This document shows positions 16,029-24,187 of a stretch of 64,000 bases of DNA, one piece after another. The translations under genes were made by a program, and so were the position numbers. The stretch spans positions 806,001 through 870,000 of the forward strand of contig NZ_OY780939.1 of assembly GCF_963675975.1 (NCBI RefSeq), read 5' to 3'. The notes under the pieces are model-generated. The model was not told the origin of the DNA, searched no databases, and saw only the letters and a list, made by a program, of their open reading frames with translations. Origin of the DNA: Halarcobacter sp. (GTDB lineage: Bacteria; Campylobacterota; Campylobacteria; Campylobacterales; Arcobacteraceae). Position 1 is the first letter of the stretch, and each line of letters begins with the position of its first letter.

Positions 16029-17486
16029 ATGACTTTTAATGATTTCAATTTCAAAGAGAAATTACAAAAGGCGATTTTAGATGCAGGGTTTAAAGAACCA
16101 AGTCCTATTCAAAGAGATGCGATTCCAGTTGTTCTATCGGGAAAAGATATAGTTGGACAAGCACATACAGGTACGGGAAAAACCGCAGCATTTGGACTTC
16201 CAATCATAAACATGATGGAAGTAAATAGAGATGTTGAAGCAGTAGTTATTGTACCAACAAGAGAACTTGCAATGCAAGTTTCAGATGAACTTTTCAGATT
16301 TGGTAAACATTTATCAATCAACACAGCTACAGTATATGGTGGACAATCATACTCAAGACAATTAAAACATATTGAAAATGCAGGAATAGTTGTAGCAACA
16401 CCAGGTAGATTTTTAGATCTTTTAAGAGATAAAAAGATAGAAATAAATCCATCATTTGTTGTTTTAGATGAAGCTGATGAGATGTTAGATATGGGATTTT
16501 TAGATGATATCAAAGAGATATTTACTTATATGCCATCAAATAGACAAACTCTACTTTTTTCTGCAACAATGCCACCTGCAATTAAAGCATTGGCTAAATC
16601 AATTTTAGTTGAGCCTGAGTTTATTACAATTACAAAATCAGAGATTACAAACTCTAAAATTACTCAAACATATTATGTTGTAGATGAACATGAAAGAGAT
16701 GATGCTTTAATTAGATTATATGATTTTAAAAATCCAGAAAAATCAATTATCTTCTGTCGAACTAAAAAAGAGGTTGATAGATTATCTACATTTTTAGTAT
16801 CACAAGGCTTTTCTGCTAAGGGACTTCATGGAGATATGGAGCAAAGACAAAGAGAAGAAGCTATGAACTCTTTTAAAAAGGGTAAATTAGAGATTTTAAT
16901 TGCTACAGATGTTGCAGCAAGAGGGCTTGATGTAAATGATGTTTCTCACGTATTTAACTACCATTTACCTTTTGATTCTGAGTCTTATGTACACAGAATT
17001 GGTAGAACAGGTAGAGCAGGAAAAGACGGAATGGCTGTTTCTATTGTAACTCCACATGAATTTAAAATGTTACAAAAAATTCAAAAAGATACAGGTGGAA
17101 AATTAGAAGCAAAAGTTATCCCTAACATCAATTCAGTAAAAGAGAAAAAAACTGATTCATTGAGAAGTAAAATTATAGATCAAAAAATTTATGATTCTGG
17201 TATTAATATCGTTGAATCATTAAAAGAGGATTATGATTTAACTACTATAGCTCATAAATTAGCTTCTATTTTAACTAATGACACATATGTTAAAGGAAAT
17301 AATTACATCGGTAAATCACAAAATGATATTGAAAGACTTATTGAAAGACTTAAAAATGACAAGGGTGATAGAGGTAATAGAAATAGAAGAGGGGGTTATT
17401 CTAACTCTAGGGGTAGAAATAACAATAGAAGAAGAAATTCATCTTCTGATAGTAGAAGAACATCTTCAAGAAGTAGAAGAGGGTAA
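16029..17486 (+). CDS. ATP-dependent DEAD-box RNA helicase
   Basis: A 485-residue helicase with the full motif series: Q-motif (FKEPSPIQRDAIP), Walker A (AHTGTGKT near residue 46), PTRELA, TPGR, DEAD near 146, SAT, a C-terminal helicase domain (LHGDMEQRQRE, ATDVAARGLD, HRIGRTGRAGK). The last 40 residues are Arg/Gly/Ser-rich, an RNA-binding tail as in CsdA/RhlE-type enzymes. The start at 16029 is preferred because AAGGAAAATA precedes it, whereas an upstream in-frame ATG at 15996 has none. Likely roles are ribosome assembly and RNA decay, possibly together with the RNase J encoded at 33964. Confidence 0.93.
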   Translation: MTFNDFNFKEKLQKAILDAGFKEPSPIQRDAIPVVLSGKDIVGQAHTGTGKTAAFGLPIINMMEVNRDVEAVVIVPTRELAMQVSDELFRFGKHLSINTATVYGGQSYSRQLKHIENAGIVVATPGRFLDLLRDKKIEINPSFVVLDEADEMLDMGFLDDIKEIFTYMPSNRQTLLFSATMPPAIKALAKSILVEPEFITITKSEITNSKITQTYYVVDEHERDDALIRLYDFKNPEKSIIFCRTKKEVDRLSTFLVSQGFSAKGLHGDMEQRQREEAMNSFKKGKLEILIATDVAARGLDVNDVSHVFNYHLPFDSESYVHRIGRTGRAGKDGMAVSIVTPHEFKMLQKIQKDTGGKLEAKVIPNINSVKEKKTDSLRSKIIDQKIYDSGINIVESLKEDYDLTTIAHKLASILTNDTYVKGNNYIGKSQNDIERLIERLKNDKGDRGNRNRRGGYSNSRGRNNNRRRNSSSDSRRTSSRSRRG

Positions 17487-17497
17487 TCCCTCTTTTA

Positions 17498-17707
17498 CTA
17501 TTTGTAGTAATTTTTTAAAGCTTTTTTAGCTCTTTTATACGCTGCTTTAGTATCTCTACCAAAACCTCTAAAAGCACCATCCTTATTGAAAAACTCAATA
17601 ATATTTAGATTTCCTTTTTTCATAGCTATTACTCTGAAAATATCGAACTCTTTTTTTACTTTAGAGATTTTTGGAGAACTTTCGTCAGTAAGTATTGTAA
17701 TACTCAT
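17498..17707 (-). CDS. Small basic protein of unknown function (69 aa)
   Basis: I do not recognise a family. The 69-residue product (MSITILTDESSPKISKVKKE start) has a mixed N-terminal half and a strongly basic C-terminal helix (DTKAAYKRAKKALKNYYK). An excellent AAGGAGTTAAAA site stands before the ATG. It is convergent with the helicase gene, only 11 bases from its stop. The basic helix suggests nucleic-acid binding, but this is a guess. Confidence 0.65.
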   Translation of the reverse strand: MSITILTDESSPKISKVKKEFDIFRVIAMKKGNLNIIEFFNKDGAFRGFGRDTKAAYKRAKKALKNYYK

Positions 17708-17916
17708 TTTTAACTCCTTTTTTATTTATAAACTCTATATTTTATGACTATTGTATAGAAAAAAGTTTTTTTTGTCAAGAATTTTATTAATATTATATAA
17801 AAATTTTAGAAATTTGGATATTTTTTTGGAATATTTTATAGAGATTACTGATAATTTAAATATTTTAGTCATAAATATTTTAAGTTTACTTAAAGTCTAA
17901 GTAAATAAAAAACCAA

Positions 17917-17922
17917 TATAAT
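17917..17922 (+). promoter_or_regulatory. Likely promoter -10 box of the phosphate transporter gene
   Basis: TATAAT in ACCAATATAATCCTAAAA, 42 bases ahead of the TTG start at 17965. The 257-base gap between the divergent genes at 17707 and 17965 is otherwise AT-rich with no reading frame or hairpin that I can support. Confidence 0.55.
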
Positions 17923-17964
17923 CCTAAAATATTTTCGTTACACAATGGTTACAAAAGGAAAAAC

Positions 17965-19548
17965 TTGGATATTCAAACTTTAGACACAATAGATAGGGCT
18001 ACGGAAAAAACCTTACCCTCATTTGCTAAATTTTCATTGGCACTACTTTTTGTTGTAATAGTTTTTATTTGGAGTTATGCATCACATGGAGCAATGCATA
18101 ACAATATGTTTTTAGTTATTGGAGCAGTATTTGGTGCTTATATGGCTATGAATATAGGTGCAAATGATGTTGCTAACAATGTGGGACCAGCAGTTGGTTC
18201 TAAAGCTATGACTTTAATGTGGGCAATTATCATAGCCGCAATTTTTGAAGCTGCTGGAGCTTTTATTGCTGGTGGTGATGTTGTTAAGACTATTAAAAAA
18301 GGGATTATTGATCCTGCATTAATTTCTAATCCTGAAGTATTTATTTGGGCTATGACTGCTGCACTTTTATCTGCTGCCTTATGGTTAAATTTTGCTACTT
18401 CTATTGGAGCACCTGTATCAACGACTCACTCAATTGTTGGTGGGGTAATGGGAGCTGGTATTGCTGCTGCTGGATTTTCAATTGTTTCATGGGGAACAAT
18501 GGGTAAAATTGCTGCATCTTGGGTTATTTCACCTTTATTAGGTGGTATCATTGCAGCAGGTTTTCTTTTCTTTATCAAAAAGAAAATTATGTTTAAAAAA
18601 GATTTAATCACTTCTGCACAAAAATTTGTTCCTATCTTAGTATCTGTTATGAGTTGGGCTTTTTCAACTTATATTATTTTAAAAGGTATAAAGCATATAA
18701 TTAAACTAGATTTCTTTACAGCTGCTATTTTAGGTTTAATTTTTGCAGTTATCGTATATATTTTAGTTAAACCAATTATCTATAAAGCTTCTCAAAAAAT
18801 AAAAAATGATAGAGAAGGTGTTAATACACTATTTACTATCCCTTTAATTTTTTCAGCAGCCCTATTATCTTTTGCACATGGTGCAAATGATGTTGCAAAT
18901 GCAATTGGACCTTTAGCTGCTATTAATGATGCAGTAACAAGTCATGCTATTTCATCTAAAGTTGGTATTCCTTTTTGGGTTATGGCTGTTGGTGCTATTG
19001 GTTTAGCTATTGGTTTGGCTTTATATGGACCTAAACTTATTAAAACAGTTGGTTCTGAGATTACTGAACTTGACCAAGTAAGAGCTTTCTCTATTGCTAT
19101 GGCTGCTGCTATTACTGTAATTTTTGCAAGTCAATTAGGACTTCCTGTTTCTTCTACTCATATTGCTGTAGGTGGAGTATTTGGTGTTGGTTTCCTAAGA
19201 GAGTGGCTTGATTCTAGTGAAGCAAAATTTCTTAGTGATACAAGAAAAAAGTTTAAAAGACATAAAAAAACTTTAGATTCTTATGAAGATGAACTAACTA
19301 AATTAGAAAAACTAGAGAAAAAAAGTAAAGCTGATTATGTAAGAATTGCTGAATTATATAAAGCAATTGATGCAAAAATCGACCAAGTAAAAGAAGATAA
19401 AAGAGAATTTAAAACAGCAAAAAGAGTTAAATATGTAAAAAGAGATGCTGTTAAAAAAATCATTGCTGCATGGATAATCACTGTTCCTGCTGCTGCTTTC
19501 CTTTCTGCTTGTGTGTTCTTTATGATTAAAGGGTTTATGGTTTCTTAA
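17965..19548 (+). CDS. pit: Pit-family inorganic phosphate transporter
   Basis: A 527-residue membrane protein with the duplicated PHO4 signature: MNIGANDVANNVGPAVGS near residue 60 and SFAHGANDVANAIGPLAA near 305, each followed by a PVSTTHSIVGGV / PVSSTHIAVGGVFG motif. A charged, coiled-coil-like cytoplasmic stretch (about 420-490, RKKFKRHKKTLDSYEDELTKLEKLEKK region) separates the last helices. It imports phosphate with protons or sodium across the inner membrane. The start is TTG, seven bases after AAAGGA, with no better in-frame codon nearby. The central inserted loop is typical of longer Pit proteins. Confidence 0.93.
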   Translation: MDIQTLDTIDRATEKTLPSFAKFSLALLFVVIVFIWSYASHGAMHNNMFLVIGAVFGAYMAMNIGANDVANNVGPAVGSKAMTLMWAIIIAAIFEAAGAFIAGGDVVKTIKKGIIDPALISNPEVFIWAMTAALLSAALWLNFATSIGAPVSTTHSIVGGVMGAGIAAAGFSIVSWGTMGKIAASWVISPLLGGIIAAGFLFFIKKKIMFKKDLITSAQKFVPILVSVMSWAFSTYIILKGIKHIIKLDFFTAAILGLIFAVIVYILVKPIIYKASQKIKNDREGVNTLFTIPLIFSAALLSFAHGANDVANAIGPLAAINDAVTSHAISSKVGIPFWVMAVGAIGLAIGLALYGPKLIKTVGSEITELDQVRAFSIAMAAAITVIFASQLGLPVSSTHIAVGGVFGVGFLREWLDSSEAKFLSDTRKKFKRHKKTLDSYEDELTKLEKLEKKSKADYVRIAELYKAIDAKIDQVKEDKREFKTAKRVKYVKRDAVKKIIAAWIITVPAAAFLSACVFFMIKGFMVS

Positions 19549-19569
19549 AAGCTAAATTACTACTTTTAT

Positions 19570-20520
19570 TTGATAAAATACTCCTTTTTAAAGGAATATT
19601 TTATCGAAGCATTATTATCTGTCGCAACAATCTATCTTTTTATTATAATCGGATTTATTTATAAAAAAGTATTTCAAAGCCAAGTAAATGAAAGAAGTTT
19701 TGTTTTACTTAATCTATATTTTCTTCAACCAATACTTATATTTTGGGGATTAACAAGAGCTAAAATAAACGAGAACTTTTTAATATCTCCACTTATTTAT
19801 TTTGTAGCTATATTTATAACTTTAGCTATAGCCTTTATCTATGCAAAAAAAATATTTAAACAAGAGCCCCAAGATAAATCTGTATTTTTGGCATCTTCTT
19901 TAGTGGGAAATACTGGAAATTTAGGTATTCCTTTAGGTATAGCTTTATTTGGAGAAGCTAGTGTTCCTTATACCTCTATTTTAAATATTGCAAATGTTTT
20001 TTTTATCTATATTTTTTCCGTCTACTTTTTTGCAGGAGATAAATTTAAATTTGTTAATGCTCTTAAAGAGATTATAAAAATACCAGCAATTCATGTAACC
20101 GTTATAGCAATAGCCTACAACTATTTTGGGTTTTCATTAAATGGGGATTTTGACAAATTATTTACTATGGGAGCATATGCAGCTATAGTTATGCAGTTGG
20201 TTGTATTTGGGATATTTATGTCACAAGTTAAAATAAAAACTGCAAATTGGAGCTTATCTATAAATGTAGTATTATTTAAGCATATAATATTGCCTATAGT
20301 AGGACTTTTCGTAATCTTATTTTTTAATATAGACCCATTTATTGGCTCAATAATTTTCTTAGAATTGATTGTTCCTTTAGCTGTAAATAATGTAAACTTA
20401 GCCTCTTTATATAACTGTAAACCTGTCGATACAACTTTTGCTATTTTGGTTAGTAGTATTGCTTTTATTATTTTAGTTTATTTTTATATTTTGATTATTC
20501 ATAATTTTTTTGGAATTTAG
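19570..20520 (+). CDS. AEC (auxin efflux carrier) family transporter
   Basis: A protein of up to 316 residues with about ten hydrophobic segments in the Mem_trans/AEC pattern (LLSVATIYLFIIIGFIYKK start, NTGNLGIPLGIALFG near residue 116, LELIVPLAVNNVNLASLY near 275). Such carriers move organic acids or amino acids; no substrate can be given. The start is uncertain. TTG at 19570 has no ribosome site, while AAAGGA at 19590 is seven bases before an ATC codon at 19603, exactly where homologous AEC proteins usually begin. It follows pit by 21 bases and its TAG ends one base before the asnB ATG. Confidence 0.85.
   Translation: MIKYSFLKEYFIEALLSVATIYLFIIIGFIYKKVFQSQVNERSFVLLNLYFLQPILIFWGLTRAKINENFLISPLIYFVAIFITLAIAFIYAKKIFKQEPQDKSVFLASSLVGNTGNLGIPLGIALFGEASVPYTSILNIANVFFIYIFSVYFFAGDKFKFVNALKEIIKIPAIHVTVIAIAYNYFGFSLNGDFDKLFTMGAYAAIVMQLVVFGIFMSQVKIKTANWSLSINVVLFKHIILPIVGLFVILFFNIDPFIGSIIFLELIVPLAVNNVNLASLYNCKPVDTTFAILVSSIAFIILVYFYILIIHNFFGI
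19571..19604 (+). repeat. Long hairpin spanning the start region of the AEC transporter gene
   Basis: The arms GATAAAATACTCCTTT and AAAGGAATATTTTATC pair over 16 positions with a single C-A mismatch and a two-base loop. The right arm contains the only Shine-Dalgarno-like AAAGGA of the downstream gene, so folding would hide the ribosome site. It may also serve as the end of the pit transcript. Confidence 0.65.
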
Positions 20521-20521
20521 T

Positions 20522-22300
20522 ATGTGTGGTATCTTAGGTACAAATTTTTATTCTAGCAATTTTAAACAAGCATTAGAAAACTTAAATAATAGAGGCCCTG
20601 ATTTTAATTCCCATTTAGAAGTAGGGGATGCTATCTTTGGTCATACTAGGTTATCAATTATTGATTTAGATAAAGAAGCAAATCAGCCAATGGTTTTTGA
20701 TGATGTTTTAATAGTTTTCAATGGAGAAATATATAATTACAAAGAATTGATAAAAGAAGAAAATCTACTTTGTAAAACCTCTTCAGATACAGAAGTTATA
20801 ATAAGACTATATCAAAAATATAAAGAGGATTTTTTAAATAAATTAAATGGTATGTTTTCTTTTTGTATATATGATATGAAAAAGAAGACTTTCTTTTGTG
20901 CTAGGGATAGATACGGTAAGAAACCTTTTTTTTACTATTTTAAAGATAATAAATTTATCTTTTCTAGCTCAATTAATTCTATTATAAAAATACTAGGAAC
21001 AACTCCAAATATAAATAAAGTAGCATTATCTCAATATATGCAATATTTTGTGCCTTTAGAGGAAAATACTTTTTATAAAGATATAACTGCTTTAGATGCT
21101 TCCTATTATATGATTTTTGATGGAAAAACAATTACAAAAAAACGTTTTTATAAAATAAATACATATAAGAGAATAAAAGATGAAAATGAAGCTTTAACAG
21201 GTATTGAAGATTTACTTTTTAAAAGTGTTGAATCAAGACTTGTTTCTGATGTGGAGGTTGGGTCATTACTTAGTGGAGGTATTGATAGTTCGTTGATATC
21301 TGCTTTATATTCTAAAATCACAAATAAAAGAATTAATACCTTTTCTATTGGTTATAAAGAGTATAAAAACTATTGTGAATTGGATTATGCAAAGATTACC
21401 TCAAAACACATTAACTCTATACACACTCCTGTTGAAATAGGGAAAGATGATTTTATAAATAATCTTGAAGATACTATTGAAGCTTTAGAACAGCCCCATG
21501 GAGATAGTGCGGCAATCCCTTTGAATATACTTACTAAAAAAATACATAATATGGGTATAAAAACTGTTTTAAGTGGTGAGGGAAGTGATGAGCTGTTTTT
21601 AGGTTATGACAATTATGCAAAGTTTTTAAAGTATTATGAGTTTGAAAAAACTTTGAGTAAAGAGCAAAATGTTTTTTTAGATTCAATAATCGGCGCTTTG
21701 CAAAATAATACTAAAGAGAGTGAATATTTAAGAAGAATAATCAAAAAACAAAATCTATATAACTCTTTTGGTGAGATTTTTACAGATATTCAAAAGAAAA
21801 AACTCTTTAAAAAAGTTCCAACATTTAAATCAGATTCTCCTAAAAAGGATCCAGTTGACTGGATGAGCTATATTGATCTTAAAATATGGCTAGGAGAGGC
21901 TTTATTAAGTAAAGTTGATAGAATATCTATGAGGAACTCTTTAGAGGTTAGAACGCCGTTTTTAGACTATAGATTAGTTAACTTTATGTTTAGTGTAGAT
22001 TCAAACATAAAAGTAGGGGACACAAACAAATATTTACTAAAAAAAATTGCTTCAAAATATATCCCTTCTGAGATAATAAATAGAACAAAAAAGGGATTTA
22101 ACTCCCCTTTTAATGAATGGATTCATGAAGAGTATAAAGATTCTATTTTAGACTTGATTTTAAAAGTAAATAAAAATACTAATTTTTTTAATGATGAGTA
22201 TTTAAAACAAATATATGATTTGTCTAAAAAAAGGAAATTTAAACAACATCTGTGGTCACTGTTTGTTTTTTCTAAATGGTATGATAAAATTTATTTATAA
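20522..22300 (+). CDS. asnB: Glutamine-hydrolysing asparagine synthetase
   Basis: A 592-residue two-domain enzyme. The N-terminal class II glutaminase begins MCGILG, giving the catalytic Cys after Met removal; this fixes the start at 20522 rather than further upstream. Other glutaminase marks are RGPD and FNGEIYNY. The C-terminal synthetase has the ATP pyrophosphatase loop SLLSGGIDSSL near residue 250 and SGEGSDELFLGY, SKVDRISMRNSLEVRTPFLD. It makes asparagine from aspartate, ATP and glutamine. AsnB homologues may also amidate sugars in surface-glycan loci, but no glycan genes are near. The ATG lies one base after the AEC stop. Confidence 0.9.
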   Translation: MCGILGTNFYSSNFKQALENLNNRGPDFNSHLEVGDAIFGHTRLSIIDLDKEANQPMVFDDVLIVFNGEIYNYKELIKEENLLCKTSSDTEVIIRLYQKYKEDFLNKLNGMFSFCIYDMKKKTFFCARDRYGKKPFFYYFKDNKFIFSSSINSIIKILGTTPNINKVALSQYMQYFVPLEENTFYKDITALDASYYMIFDGKTITKKRFYKINTYKRIKDENEALTGIEDLLFKSVESRLVSDVEVGSLLSGGIDSSLISALYSKITNKRINTFSIGYKEYKNYCELDYAKITSKHINSIHTPVEIGKDDFINNLEDTIEALEQPHGDSAAIPLNILTKKIHNMGIKTVLSGEGSDELFLGYDNYAKFLKYYEFEKTLSKEQNVFLDSIIGALQNNTKESEYLRRIIKKQNLYNSFGEIFTDIQKKKLFKKVPTFKSDSPKKDPVDWMSYIDLKIWLGEALLSKVDRISMRNSLEVRTPFLDYRLVNFMFSVDSNIKVGDTNKYLLKKIASKYIPSEIINRTKKGFNSPFNEWIHEEYKDSILDLILKVNKNTNFFNDEYLKQIYDLSKKRKFKQHLWSLFVFSKWYDKIYL

Positions 22301-22363
22301 ATATTTTTTATTTGTAATATTTTAATAAGCTGTAAAAATATATAATAATTTTTCATTTTAAAG

Positions 22364-22387
22364 ATTATCAAAGTCAAAATTGATAAT
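22364..22387. promoter_or_regulatory. 8-bp inverted repeat upstream of the 100-aa protein gene
   Basis: ATTATCAA and TTGATAAT are perfect inverted arms eight bases apart, ending 28 bases before the ATG at 22416. The AT-rich dyad resembles an operator (loosely Fur-like), or a small hairpin; the evidence is symmetry alone. Confidence 0.35.
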
Positions 22388-22415
22388 ATTTTTAAAAGTG
22401 AAATGAAGGAATAAA

Positions 22416-22718
22416 ATGAACTTAATAATCCCTGTTGATTGTAATAGTAGACATGAAGCACTTTTAACAACTTTAGATGCATCAAAGTATTGGGCATTTA
22501 TTGAGCTTGATGATGGACAAATCTCTAATTGTAAATTTTATAAAGATAGAAATGACATCGAAGCATGGGTTGAAACAGTTGTTGTTATAAATGAACAAGA
22601 ATATGTGTGGCAATTTATTGAAGAAAATATTGCTGTATTAGTTGCTCCTACTCAAAGAAGTATCGACGAAATCGTTGAAGCTTTCCTTTTTAAAGAATTA
22701 CACGACTTAAACGTATAA
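22416..22718 (+). CDS. Small conserved-looking protein, possible NifX/dinitrogenase-cofactor fold (100 aa)
   Basis: A 100-residue soluble, acidic protein starting MNLIIPVDCNSRHEA with AAGGAATAAA before the ATG. The opening strand IIPVD, a following F-x-I-E/D segment (KYWAFIELDDGQISNC) and the later VAPTQRSIDEIVEAF are reminiscent of the NifX/NifB-C-terminal (dinitrogenase iron-molybdenum cofactor) fold, but no metal ligand motif is evident and I am not certain. No nif genes are present. It stands alone, six bases ahead of a tRNA gene. Confidence 0.6.
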   Translation: MNLIIPVDCNSRHEALLTTLDASKYWAFIELDDGQISNCKFYKDRNDIEAWVETVVVINEQEYVWQFIEENIAVLVAPTQRSIDEIVEAFLFKELHDLNV

Positions 22719-22724
22719 TCTTTT

Positions 22725-22799
22725 GGTCGTATAACTCAGTGGTAGAGTGGCACCTTGACATGGTGTTGGTCACTGGTTCAAATCCAGTTACGACCACCA
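22725..22799 (+). tRNA. tRNA-Val (anticodon GAC)
   Basis: A complete cloverleaf: acceptor GGTCGTA (22725-22731) pairs with TACGACC (22789-22795), D-arm ACTC/GAGT, anticodon arm GCACC/GGTGT around loop TTGACAT with anticodon GAC at 22757-22759, T-arm with GGTTCAAATCC, discriminator A and an encoded CCA (22797-22799). It reads the GUC/GUU valine codons. Confidence 0.97.
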
Positions 22800-22883
22800 T
22801 CGCATTTACTTTAAATTTTTCTTTTCTTACTTTTCTTTTTATAACTTAAAATTATATTTACTAAAAATTATTTTAAAAATAAT

Positions 22884-22894
22884 TATGATAAAAT
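22884..22894 (+). promoter_or_regulatory. Promoter-like TATGATAAAAT upstream of the first orphan dctP
   Basis: TATGATAAAAT lies 69 bases before the ATG at 22963. The same 11-mer, with matching AATTATGATAAAAT context, lies 72 bases before the ATG of the second orphan dctP. A -10-like TATAAT variant is embedded. Conservation and spacing suggest that the promoter was duplicated with the gene. Confidence 0.5.
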
Positions 22895-22962
22895 CTTTCA
22901 ATCTTGATAAAACGATTCTTCTTACTCTTTTTTATCAAAAAATAACATCCTAAAGGACAGTG

Positions 22963-24015
22963 ATGAGATTATTTCTCAAAGTTATATTACTTATTTCACT
23001 CTTATTTACTTTCTCTAATGCAAAAAAAGTTTACAGATTAAAAATGGCAACTACTTGGGGACCTACTTTATCTCCACTTTTTGATGCTGCACAAAATATG
23101 GCTAAACTTGCGGAAGAGTTATCAAATGGAGAAATTCAGATTAGAGTTGATGCTTCTACTAAGCATAAATCACCATTTGGTGTATTAGATATGGTAAAAG
23201 GTGGACAGTATGATTTAGGTCATTCTGCTTCTTATTATTGGAAAGGTAAAGATATTGCTACATTGCCTTTTACTTCTATGCCTTTTGGCTTAACTGCACC
23301 TGAGCAATATGCTTGGTTTTATGAAGGTGGTGGTTTAGAGCTTATGCAAAAAGTTTATGCTAATCATGGGGTTTTATCATTTCCTGGGGGAAGTACTGGT
23401 GTACAAATGGGTGGCTGGTTTAGAAAAGAGATTAAATCTTTAGAGGATTTAAAGGGTTTAAAAATGCGAATTCCTGGATTTGCTGGAGAAATTATGTCTA
23501 AATTAGGTGTTCAAGTTATAAATATTGCCCCGGGAGAACTTTATACTTCTTTAGAAAGAAATAATATTGATGCTTTAGAGTGGGTAGGCCCATCTATGGA
23601 TATAAATATGGGATTTCAAAAAATTGCTAAATATTATTATACAGGTTGGCACGAACCTGCATCAGAGATGCATTTTATAGTAAATAAAAGAATTTTTGAT
23701 AAGTTACCAGAACATTTGCAAAAAGTATTAACTGTATCGATGAGATTAGCAGCTTATGATATGTATATTCAAAATTATGATATGAATGCTACGGCTTGGA
23801 GTAAAATGAAAAAAGATTATCCAGATATACAGGTTAAAACTTTTCCAAAACCTGTTATGGATGCTATGAAAAAGGCTAATCAAGAACTTAGAGATGAGAT
23901 GTCTTCTAGGTCGCAATTGCTAAAAGAGGTTTTAGATTCCCAAGATGCTTATATGAAAAAAGTAAGAGAATGGTCTAAAATGTCTGATTTTCTTTATTTA
24001 AAAGATAATATCTAA
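22963..24015 (+). CDS. TRAP-type periplasmic substrate-binding protein DctP, orphan paralogue 1
   Basis: A 350-residue DctP with signal peptide (cleavage near FSNA-KK) and all signatures of the copy at 5981: KMATTWGPTLSPL, GGWFRKEIKSLEDLKGLKMR, SLERNNIDALEWVGP, WHEPASEMHF. The start at 22963 is chosen over a GTG three bases upstream because AAAGGA then has the same five-base spacing seen in the second paralogue. No permease genes accompany it. It may feed the DctQM pair at 3871-5873, or act as a co-sensor; neither can be proven here. Substrate is probably a 2-oxo/2-hydroxy acid by family. Confidence 0.88.
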   Translation: MRLFLKVILLISLLFTFSNAKKVYRLKMATTWGPTLSPLFDAAQNMAKLAEELSNGEIQIRVDASTKHKSPFGVLDMVKGGQYDLGHSASYYWKGKDIATLPFTSMPFGLTAPEQYAWFYEGGGLELMQKVYANHGVLSFPGGSTGVQMGGWFRKEIKSLEDLKGLKMRIPGFAGEIMSKLGVQVINIAPGELYTSLERNNIDALEWVGPSMDINMGFQKIAKYYYTGWHEPASEMHFIVNKRIFDKLPEHLQKVLTVSMRLAAYDMYIQNYDMNATAWSKMKKDYPDIQVKTFPKPVMDAMKKANQELRDEMSSRSQLLKEVLDSQDAYMKKVREWSKMSDFLYLKDNI

Positions 24016-24105
24016 GTTTCTCTTTTTGAGATTCTTAGATAAATATTTATATTTTCTTTCTTACGTCTTTGATTAACTTCTGTTAAAAAATATCTTAAAA
24101 AAAAT

Positions 24106-24116
24106 TATGATAAAAT
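24106..24116 (+). promoter_or_regulatory. Promoter-like TATGATAAAAT upstream of the second orphan dctP
   Basis: The same TATGATAAAAT 11-mer as at 22884, 72 bases ahead of the ATG at 24188. The surrounding sequence between the paralogues is otherwise AT-rich and has no reading frame. Confidence 0.5.
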
Positions 24117-24187
24117 TATTTCCTCTTTGATTGAGATGTATTTCTTACACATTTTTTTTCAAACTACTTAATATTTAAAGGATAGTT

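Noticed and set aside
17100-17529. Alternative plus-strand frame over the helicase C-terminal tail
   Set aside because: It has no ribosome site, and its Glu-rich composition results from reading Arg/Ser-rich codons of the real gene in another frame.
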